From: Raphanus sativus
Lineage: Eukaryota; Streptophyta; Magnoliopsida; Brassicales; Brassicaceae
DNA: 64,000 nt
Direction: 5' to 3'
NCBI RefSeq assembly: GCF_000801105.2
Contig: NC_079516.1
Span: 41,892,908-41,956,907, forward strand
The notes beneath the pieces were generated by a model that worked only from the letters and a program-made list of their open reading frames with translations, made no database searches and had not been told where the DNA came from. Below, piece by piece: positions 54,304 to 64,000 of this stretch; positions within the stretch are counted from its first letter, which is position 1, and every line of letters begins with the position of its first letter. The position numbers and the translations under genes were made by a program.

Positions 54304-55603
54304 ACTTTTTTTTTGAACAACAAGATGCATTTTATAAAGGGAAGGTTCAGCTTACAACAATTGGATTGCTGATTAAATGAGCCGCTAAATAACATTTGGC
54401 TAGCTCATCAGCAGATTCATTAAGGGAATGGGAAATGAAAAGAAAACGACAGGAGAGAAACGGTGAAGAAGATGAAAAGACAAGGTCGTCGATATCGACG
54501 AAAACTCCGAAAAGCTTAGTTGATCGTCGGTGGAAGTTGATCGTATTAACGAGCACTTGAGAGTCTGATTTGATACAGATATGATGGTAGTTGTTTGAGG
54601 CCGCTTGAAGGAGTGCTTCGCGGATGGCTAAAGCTTCAGCCATGCAAGGCGAGGAGACGAAGTTTTGGACGGTTGATCCTCGAAGGATTTCTCGTGAATT
54701 AGGGTCTGTGAAGATCCAGGCTAGACCCGCTGCACGGATTCCCCCCCTTCCATGAGGCATCGGTGTTACAAATTATCTCTGACGAGGTTTCTACGAGGGT
54801 CCGATTGCAAGATACAGCTTTGGGGACCAGAGTCGATTTGAGAGGCTGTGCTGCTTCCCACTCCTTGAGAGAGACTATGGCTCTGCCAAAGACCTCTGTT
54901 GCTGAGGAGTGTCGGTGCTCGAAGAGGAGATGGTTTCGTGAGGTCCATAAGTTCCAACAGATCCATGGGAATGCGTTCCATGTAAACCCATACGGTGGGA
55001 GAGAAGTTTGAAGAGTGAAGAACTAGAGTTTGTCAAAGAAAGCAGTTTGTAGGGAATTATCTAGCTGTGCTCTCCACGGTCCCATCTCCCAGACCTCCTT
55101 CACAAAAGGACAATGGAAGAGAATGTGGGAGATAGATTCAGCATCTCCACATCGGATGCAGCGAGTGTTTGCTAGCATTCCTCGAGATCGTAGCTTTTCA
55201 CCCGTTGGGAGAGCGTTTACTCCCACTTTCCAGAGGAAGAACTTCAGTTTCGGTGATAGCGGTGGGCTCCATATCAATTTGTTCCACAGGTGGGTTTCTT
55301 CTACCAAGAATGTATTTGTCGATTGGTATTTGATAGCTTGTAATGCGTTGTAACCCGTCTTGACTGAGTATTCACCTGATTTCTATAAAGGCCAAATGAA
55401 AGAGCCATGTGATCCAAGAAGACTTGGCCTCAGTCCTAGGATGTGATCTTTGAGTTCAGGTAGTAGATTTTCCACTTTTGCGATGTTCCACTCCCTTGTT
55501 TCTCTTGTGAGGAGGTCTGATACCATAAGGTCTTTGTCTTGTAGGGATATGGGACCAAAAGGTTTGAGATTCTCCTCCTTATACGAAGAGAATGTGGATA
55601 TAC
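54304..55603 (-). mobile_element. 5'-truncated LINE (non-LTR retrotransposon) fragment
   Basis: On the minus strand the remains of ORF2 run from right to left. KVENLLPELKDHILG and SGEYSVKTGYNAL come first, then a zf-RVT domain (LSPKLKFFLWKVGVNALPTG, CIRCGDAESISHILFHCPF), then an RNase H domain (AGLAWIFTDPNSREIL, MAEALAIREAL, KSDSQVLV, NESADELAK). At least one stop and frame changes break it, and the polymerase core is missing. A T run at its left end is the poly(A) tail. TAGTTATATAT flanks both sides (54293-54303 and 55604-55614) as a likely 11-bp target duplication. Confidence 0.85.
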
Positions 55604-55614
55604 TAGTTATATAT

Positions 55615-57130
55615 TGTCAATGCATCATTTCTATGTGTGGTGCATTAGTTTGCATGTTTTCTCCTAAATTATTGGGTCAGACTTCAGAGTGCTATGTATG
55701 AGTCTTTCGATTTGCAGGTTTGGTTTAGCATCTCACTTACACTTCAATAAAATCATCTCCAGTAATGTACTCTATTTTTATTCTAAAATATAGTAACTTT
55801 ATAATACAATTAGAGTTTATTTCAATGATATTCTATTTTAAAGTAAAAAAATAGAATGATGAACAAAAAATACATAAATTATTCTATATTTGTTCTATTA
55901 TAGAGTGATAAATAAAATATTATTAGATCATTTTTGTTCTACACTCTATTAAAATGAAAAATAGCGCGAGATTTGAGAAGCCTTAAGTGACCTCCCTATT
56001 ATTCACTTATCTTTTTTTTACAAGTGAGCATATGATTCGATTTGCAGGTTGCACATCTTTTGATGCTTTGGTATCTTTCGTTAAACATGTTTCTTATATT
56101 TTTTATCGACTTTTTGATTCGATGTATTTGTTTATTGAATTTTAAAAGTGTTTTTCTTTTGCTTTAAAGAGTTATAGTATTTTATCCAGTTTATGCTTTG
56201 ATATAATTTGATTAGGTTACTGAAAAACGAAGGATTAAATGAAAAGAATCAATATTAAATAATTTAATAATTGTAAATGTAAAAATAACTGAGATATACA
56301 TTAGCATAATATATGCAGTGAAAGTAAAAGTAACTAGGAAGCCCTTTTTCAAAGAAAAAAAAGTAACCAGGTGTTTCACTTACAAATACGGACATAGTCA
56401 TTTTTAGTTACTTATTAATATATTATAATTCAAAGACCATCATGATAAACTATATTTATGATCTCAAGAAAATTAATTATACATCAAATTATTTATATAT
56501 GACAAAGTTTTGTTCGTTATCTTGCGGATATAAATATTTTACATTTATTTATTAATACATATGCATTACTAATTCAAATATTATTATGATAATTTATAGT
56601 TTTTATTCTAATAAATAAAATAAAAATTAAATTATTTATCTATAGTAAAGTTATTCACCAAGATATACATGCTTGTTATTGCGCCTATTTTTTTCTGAAA
56701 ATTCTCACATATTATAGATATTTTAAAATTATTTTATACATTTTATCTATTATTAATAAGTAAATCTGTGAAATCCCTCAATATTTTTGTCGACTATATA
56801 AAATTAAGATATTTACTTAACTAATATTTAAGTATACATTTTCTGTTTCTTAATTTTAATTTTAAAATTAAAAGATATTTTTTGAATAAAAATATTATAA
56901 ATATAAAAAATATATTTTATTTTTAAATAAAATTGAAAGATATTCTTTTCGAATAACAACATAATATATATGGATTATCTTTTTATTTTACCCTTTTCAC
57001 AATATTATATTTTGGATAATTATATCAGTTCTTAATGAATTATCTATTTTAATAAATTTAAAATTTTATTTTAGATAATGTTTACTATACTAATTTATCT
57101 TCAAAATTTTAATCTAACAAATAATGTATA
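55615..57130. other. AT-rich gene-free stretch
   Basis: No exon, RNA gene or element with clear ends is seen. Confidence 0.5.
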
Positions 57131-58035
57131 TCTATACTATTAAAGCAGGATCTTATTGGTTTTTTTACTAAAAATACCCCTTTCTTTAATAACATTGCAT
57201 ATTTCATTAAGAGCAATCAAGTAATATTAATAACACATCTATATTGGGTCACTTTTTTAAAAATCAAGCCCATTGCTCACATCATCTCTTTTGGGCCGAT
57301 TAACAAATCAGATTCAATTTTCATTTTTTTCGGATCGGGTTCGAGTCGGATCTTTCCGGATCCGGGTGGGTTCGGTTCTCATGCATAAGAACCTGAAAAA
57401 TAACCAAATAACCAAAATATCTAAAACGGGTTCGGTTATTTATACTCAGAGTAACCAAAATATCCAATTCGGTTCAAATTTTTGTATCCAAATTACTCAA
57501 AAGTAACCAAAAGGAACCAAAAATATCCATTCTATACAGTATTTTTGGGTAAACTTTTATCCAAACTATCATATTTTATCCAAAAATACTCAAAAGTACT
57601 AAAAATGACTACTATAGTTAACTTATGATATTAATTTAAAATATTAAAATAATTATAAATATAATTATAAATATATTTTTATATATATATATTCACATTT
57701 TGGGTATCTTCGGGTACTCATTTGGTTTTCGGTTCGGATCGGGTTCGGATCGGTTCTTCGGATATAGCAATTTAGAATTCATTCGGATATTTACCCCAGG
57801 TCTGATCGGGTTCGGGACCCTGATTTTTGGGTCGGTTTTGGGTTGGTTCTTCGGATCGGATATTGTGATCAGGCCTATACTCATTTAAAATGAAACACGA
57901 TAAAAAAAGATAAAAAGCTTAAGTCTTTTATAAAAAACAAATATATGAAAATATGACATTTATTAAATATTTGTCAATTTAAAAAAAGATAAAAGAAAAT
58001 AAACCCGCGCTTTAAAAGCGCGGATCAAAATCTAG
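57131..58035 (+). mobile_element. Non-autonomous Helitron A
   Basis: It starts TCTATACTATTAAAGCAGG and ends with the hairpin CCGCGCTTTAAAAGCGCGG (58005-58023), then ATCAAAATCTAG, followed by T. TC at the 5' end, a near-terminal hairpin and CTAG at the 3' end are Helitron hallmarks. Inside, from about 57,290 to 57,880, lies GGTTCGGATCGG-rich text like that of the hAT elements above. It ends GATCAGGCCTA but has no matching left end. There is no Rep/helicase frame. Confidence 0.8.
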
Positions 58036-58036
58036 T

Positions 58037-59891
58037 ATATATACTATTAAAGCAAAATACCTAATAGGTTTTTGCCATTGGTTTTTCAACTTATTTACAA
58101 GCTCATGCCATTATCTTTAAAAAAAATTAATTGTTTCACCAATTAATCAACCAGGCGAAAATTAGATTTGTTTAGATATTCTACCATAATTATTACATAA
58201 TTCAATATATTCAAGATTTTCTACTTACCATAACTGATTTGATCTCGAAAATATAAGAAATCAACAAATAATAATATAGTTAATCAATACTATTAAATCA
58301 GGAACCCTTTTATGGATTTACCCTTAGATTTCCTTGAAATATTACTTTTTGTGCCATCAGTTTTACTCTAAAAACCAAAATTCATTAAGGATAGTTTAGG
58401 AAATGAAAAGTAGACCATCTAAACTATAATTAAGGATAATCTCAAAACTATATTTCCTATTAATATTTTAATCGCCTATTATTGTTTATTTATTATTATG
58501 ATACCTAAGATATTAATCTCCTTCTATTCGAATTGATCTTCAACACCGTATACTTGTGATACATTAATATAAACCGTATATTAAATTATGAAGTCTCTAT
58601 TATTTTCAATGACTCCTAACAGTTATTGACAATGTCTCTATCGACAATTACAAAACATGCAGAAATGATATTTAGTTTTGTTGATGTTAATAAACTTTGC
58701 AGAGGAACATTAATATATTATTTACTATGTCTAAACAAATGAATATTTTTGAAACTACATCAGACATGATGATCTATCAGTCAGAAAATTAGAAAAGTTT
58801 ACCATATAAAATTTATTCTTGAGTTTGTGAATATTTATTATTTCATTTGGTGTTGGTTGACAAATATATAATATGTCTTATGTGGACTACAGAGAAAAAT
58901 CGAACTAATATTCGTAAATGATATATTTAAAATAATTTAGCTTTGGTCTAAATTCAAGTTCTACCAACAGATTATCTATTCATCCAAAAAGCAAAAAGCC
59001 ATACTGTTAGGAGATATTCTCTAACTAAACAAACTCAAGATATCAATGTAGAAGATCCCTCGGTTGACTCAAAACCAGTATTGCGACCGAATTTTTAGCT
59101 TCATATATAAAACACGATGGGCCACGAGATTTGCAATCTCTATTCAGACTTTAATACTGTAACTAAATTATCCTCAAAACTGAAACTACAACCAGCTTTG
59201 TAACATAATATATAGAAAAGTTAGATGATCGGCTAAAACATGTTAAAGACTAAAAACATTAACCGAATACAACATTCATTAACTCATTTTGTTACATTCA
59301 ATTTATCTTAATTAGAATAAACAAAATTTTGATGTATTGGATTCCTATTTACACAAAATGCTTAAATTATGTAAGAAAAAGGAAAACAAACACAATAGTA
59401 AATAGTCATGCGAAAGACTTGCAAAAAAATATATTTTGAAACACATTTTTAGAACATTTTAGTCTTGCTTCATCTACATATTTCACTGTTAATGCAGCCC
59501 GATATCTATACTATTAAAGTAGATGACGGTTTATGAATCTGTTCTTGAAATTTAATAAAATTATAAAAAATATTTTGAAATGCACAAATGAATTTTTCAA
59601 TACAAGAGTATTGAAAATATAAAATATTTTATTTAAATTAAAAAAAAATCAGTGTAAAATAATATTAACTTCGGTTTAAATAAATAAAATCATATTACGG
59701 GTTAGAATTATTTAGAGTCTTCTAAAATTTAGTCATATTGAAAGTAACAAAAATAAGTCATATAAGTAAATTTAAGATAAACTTCATAAAATGTTAAAAT
59801 ATATAATTTATCAAAAATCATAAATTTTATTACGTAAAATAATTTTCCAACAAAAAATATACCCGCCCTTAAAGGGCGGGTCAAAATCTAG
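58037..59891 (+). mobile_element. Stacked Helitron sequences B-D
   Basis: Directly after element A a new 5'-like start TATACTATTAAAGC appears (58039). Another (TCAATACTATTAAATCAGG) is at 58284 and a third (TCTATACTATTAAAGTAG) at 59505. One 3' end serves them: the hairpin CCCGCCCTTAAAGGGCGGG (59862-59880), then TCAAAATCTAG, ending at 59891. The simplest reading is a 387-bp element at 59505-59891 inserted into older copies whose own 3' ends are lost. Confidence 0.65.
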
Positions 59892-60789
59892 TATACTATT
59901 AAAGTAGGATCCTATTGCAAAAATTTAGGATTCTACCTCTGCATTTCAATATATTTACAAATCTTCCAATTGACATTTAATTTAAACTAAAAATAGAATA
60001 TTCTCTATAACTATAGTAATTAATACTTTCCATTTTTGTGAATGATAATAATTTTAATTTTTATGCAGTATATACTTTCCATTTAATTTGAATATCATTT
60101 TTTATCTATAATATTATTTAAAGATCGAATATGAATATATACATTCAAATTAAAAAAAAATTATTATGCCATTTTTACATAATAATGATATGCCAATTTT
60201 GAGTGTTCAATTTTTTTAAACTTATCTTAAAATTAAGTTTTAGATCTAAACATAAATAAAAATACAAACTTATCATAGTAACCAAAAAAAGAAAATAATA
60301 TTTTCATATGAATAATAAAGTTTCCAATTACCATTGTTTCATTTTCTTCAAGTGATATAACACAAATCTCATTAAAGTCTAAATAGTTACTTTTTCAAAT
60401 TTATATAATATCAAGAAGTATGAATTATTTAATAAACATTTCAAAAATATTATTTACTTTTTTTTGGTTTTCAGCGGGTCATATCATATCGGATCTTAGG
60501 TTAATAGCGTATTTTTAGATCTTTACCAGGTTTTCTAAGATTTAATTACAATTCTTTTTATTAAATTAAACTGAATTATACACATATCACTGGATTTATC
60601 GGTTCAATGATAGGTTTGGGTTTGATATGAAAACACTGCTTGAAAATCAATTATTATAATAGAACAATTTTTCTGAAACACAAATAGAAAAATTTAAAAT
60701 TATTTATTCTCTAATCAAAATTACAAATTCAATTTAATTTATTAAAATAAAAATATATCCGCGCTTTTAAAGTGCGGATCAAAATCTAG
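59892..60789 (+). mobile_element. Non-autonomous Helitron E
   Basis: It begins TATACTATTAAAGTAGGATCC immediately after the CTAG of the previous element and ends with the hairpin CCGCGCTTTTAAAGTGCGG (60759-60777) and ATCAAAATCTAG. The 898-bp length is close to element A. No coding capacity. Confidence 0.75.
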
Positions 60790-61908
60790 AATTCATTAAG
60801 GGTAATAACAAGTTTAACCAATGTAACTTTTAGTGTAACAGTTCATAATCAAAAATTCACTTCGTAAATAGTAGTATTATATTTTATTTATTATTTCTAA
60901 AAAATAATAATAATTTAGTTAAAAATAAATAATTTTTTTGTTTCCATACCAATCAGACATGGACAAAGAAAGATGTTCTTTGGAAAATTGGTTCTTTTGA
61001 CTTGATCTAGTGTAAATGGATAGCAGAAAAAAAAGTTAACCCAAAAATAATATAAACTGACCTCAAATAGCCTCAAAACTATTCTTTTTGTTCTAAATCT
61101 TTCTATTAATGGTCAAAATAACCAAATTATGTTTTATTAACGAACTTGACAAAAAAGTTTTATTAACGAACTAAAAGATAACAGTACTCCTTTTATAGAT
61201 ATATTAAATATGTAAATATTTAACTAAATAGTTTTAAAAATCAAAATTATTCTGGGGCAATCTCCTAAATAGTTTTATTCACTAAGATAGCCATCAAATA
61301 TCAAATTACCAAATTTGGTTTTTCTTTTTGTCAGCAAGTTAAACAGATTCATATACGTACTCTGTAAATCAAATTGGAAACTCTACATCTATATAGACGA
61401 CAAATGACGGTTGCTTTGCTGCACTATGTACGAAACTGTATGCTCTTGAATTATGCTTTATTAGTATATGAATGAGCTCTAAACTGTGGAAATTTCTTTT
61501 TAGATCTTTTATATCTTCCACATAACTTGCAAATGCTAGTCATTCATCTAATTCTGAAACCATCTTCACAAACCGAGAACAATATATTGCAAATATAACA
61601 TTAAATTGTATTAAATTTCTCATACATTTCATTTCCCAAATAAGAGTCTCTATCTCCGAATGGACTGGTGACTTTCTAGATCTTGTTTTTCTTGCTCCCA
61701 TCAAACTATAAATCATGCCAGTGTACTATACCAACATTGTCTTTAATAGTTGTCCTGGTTTTTCCATGATCCATCCATGAAACACTATCAACTGTGATTG
61801 CGATAACTTTAGATTTTAAATTCATTTTTTCATATTATACATAATTGAAATATATTATTAAATATACATATACTTCAAATTCAGTAAGATATTCACAAAT
61901 ATATATAT

Positions 61909-62663
61909 TCATGAAAGTCTTCCTAAATATGCATTTAAGAATGTATTTTAAACAAACATTTATGAAAGTTTTCCTAAATTTTATGAATACATTATACATA
62001 TATATATATATCAATATCTTCTAAAACTTTAAGAAAATATTATATTTATTCAGTAATGTTTTCCTAAATATGTATTCAACTCAAATTCAGAAAATATATT
62101 ATATATTCAGGAAGGTCTTCATATTTTTTTCAGAAAAATCGTGTCCTTAAAAAGAATTCTGGAAAATAAAAATTTGAAAAAAACAAATTTTGAAAAAAAA
62201 TAAAAAAATATTTCAGTTTTTATTTATATATTTATTTGTTTAATATATATGTAAAAAGGAATAATTATCATTTACCATTTAGTAAAATATATTTGGGTCT
62301 CTTTAACCCATGTGTGTTAGTTTTTAGGCACAATAACATGCTTTGAGTCTGTTTGAGGTCATTTCTCCTTTTCAAAAGTTTTTTTTTATTTTGCAAATGT
62401 TTTCTCCAAAAAAATATTTTGGAATTTTTTAAGAAACTATATAAAAAATAATTTTATTTTTAAGAAGTATTTGAAAACATTCACAAACGTGTATTTTTTA
62501 AATTTTGAGTTTAGTAATACCTTCCTCAATAAGTATAATATCATCCTAAAATTTAGGAGGATATTGATAATGTATATAATATCTCCATAAAATATAAGAT
62601 TTTTATTATAAATGTATATGTAGAAGTACATTCTTAAATGTCTATTTAAGAAGACTTTCATGA
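61909..62663. repeat. Inverted repeat arms around an AT-rich centre
   Basis: 61909-61945 (TCATGAAAGTCTTCCTAAAT..) and 62627-62663 (..TTTAAGAAGACTTTCATGA) are inverted copies with few mismatches. Looser similarity extends outward (GTAAGATATTC words on both sides). This could be the core of a long-TIR MITE or a foldback element. Confidence 0.6.
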
Positions 62664-63559
62664 TAATATATTTATGAATACATTGCAGATTTTGAATTAT
62701 ATCTATATTTTGTAAGATATTCTTAAATATGTAAGAACATTTTTTGTTTGGAAGATTTTTTGAATTTTATATCTAAATTTATAAAATGTTATACATATTT
62801 AAAAAATGTTCTGTAATTTTTTGACAGATGTTATATATTGAGTAATATTTTTCTAAATAATAAATCAAATTCATGGAATAGCTTAGAAATACTTACAAGT
62901 TACATTCAAAAAGTATTGTTGCATGTTTATGAAGGCATTCCTGAATTGGGGAAAAATATTCACAATTTCAGATGATTTCATACACGTTCATGTCATGTAT
63001 CCTATATTTATTTAAGAATAATCGTTTTCCAAAAAAACTTTGAAAACAAAATTAGACCCAAAAATATTTTGGGAAAATAGTTTTGGCTAAAAAAAATATT
63101 TTGGTTTTATTATTTTAAAATTTTTAGTATTTACTTGGTTGTATATTTTGACAAATATTTAATAAAAATATAAATGAAGATATAATTGTCATTTACCTCT
63201 TTAATGAATTGGCTTCAGGGAAAAAGAAACTAAAAAAAAAACTATTTAGAAGATTTGCCAAAATAATATAAATAGTTAATGAATAATGAAAAGAAAAAAG
63301 AAAAATTGGTAAAAGAAATCAATAAAAAATGAGAGATCATTAAACATAAAAAGAAGAAAATGTAATCAAGTATGGATGTGCAGTAAGATTGTAATATATG
63401 CAATTTGTGGAAAAAAAAATTAACAATTTTTTTTAATGATTTTGGTATTTTGATGCCCTCAAAAAAGATCCGACTAACGTCTAATGATTGTCTACCGGAG
63501 CCAAGTTGGAGTGCCCTCCGAAGACATCCAGGGGAGTTACTTTTTTCACCCAATTTTAA

Positions 63560-63640
63560 TATACGGTGTCCGAGACTCGAACATAGGTAGTAGAATTCAT
63601 TGTCGTGAACTCTTTACCACCAAACTACAAAACACACGAT
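63560..63640 (-). repeat. tRNA-like (SINE-type) fragment
   Basis: Minus strand: TAGTTTGGTGGTAAAG (A box) and TGTTCGAGTCTC (B box) about 45 bp apart, without a full tRNA fold. Confidence 0.5.
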
Positions 63641-64000
63641 TAGATGATGTCAACTATATTTAACACGAGTTAGATCCACATCAGCTATGTTTAATATAAA
63701 TGAAGACAATGCTAGTGTTTAATTAAATATGTGGTTAAACTGAAAATGAAAATTTTCATACAAAAAGTTCCTATGAGAAAACAGGTTATATTGGTTTACA
63801 AAACATTTGCCATTTTTTTGATAATCCAAAAGTTATTCAAAAATCAGAAACTCAATCATAAGATCTTTTACTTTATAGAGAAATTTTTATCCTTTAGAAT
63901 CTCTCCTAGTTGAGAAATTTTATTTTTCATTCTGTTCTCATTTGCAGATTTCTTACTGCAACAGGAAGAGACTACCAACCAATCAGAGCACTTGGCAAAT

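Larger units (their letters stand above)
60790..64000. other. AT-rich gene-free end of window
   Basis: No coding exon is seen. A pair of inverted 37-nt segments and one SINE-like piece are listed separately. The last 150 bp show no gene start. Confidence 0.5.

Overview
This is nuclear DNA of a flowering plant of the mustard family (Brassicaceae), most likely a Brassica-type genome. Genes are split by short introns with plant-style GT-AG borders, spacers are AT-rich and full of small transposons, and the gene order matches one Arabidopsis thaliana chromosome 3 segment. From left to right the recognisable genes correspond, from memory of the Arabidopsis catalogue, to AT3G44160 (P39), AT3G44150, AT3G44110 (ATJ3), AT3G44100, AT3G44050 (KIN12E), AT3G44020, AT3G44010 (RPS29), AT3G43860 (GH9A4), AT3G43810 (CAM7) and AT3G43800 (GSTU27). 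The order is monotonic and the window runs in the opposite direction to the Arabidopsis numbering.

Layout. 0-13 kb: a small secreted S-protein-like gene (-), the POTRA-less OMP85 protein P39 (+), a secreted protein of unknown function (-), and an intronless GT14 glycosyltransferase (-). 15-28 kb: the farnesylated Hsp40 ATJ3 (+), an ML/MD-2-like lipid-binding protein (+, apparent frameshift), two nested hAT-type elements with a 290-bp GA tract, and a kinesin-12 gene (-, apparent frameshifts). 31-38 kb: a divergent pair, thylakoid P17.1 zinc-finger protein (-) and ribosomal protein S29 (+). A 3140-bp direct tandem duplication copied S29 whole and P17.1 only in its 5' half. 38-53 kb: GH9 endoglucanase (-), calmodulin CaM7 (+), then 9 kb of repeats, then a tau-class glutathione transferase (+). 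53-64 kb: gene-free, with a LINE fragment, an array of small Helitrons and AT-rich repeats.

These are mostly housekeeping and stress genes with unrelated jobs. They are together because of conserved synteny, not because they form a pathway. The one clear shared regulatory unit is the 215-bp bidirectional promoter between P17.1 and S29, with site II (TGGGCY) and telo-box motifs. I found no new multi-gene system. The points most worth following are the near-identical S29 duplication, the single-base frameshifts in two genes, the hAT-in-hAT nest with exact 8-bp target duplications, the Helitron array, and a promoter-like block at 46 kb with no gene after it. All exon borders were read by eye, and all family and orthologue names rest on recognition, not on a database search.
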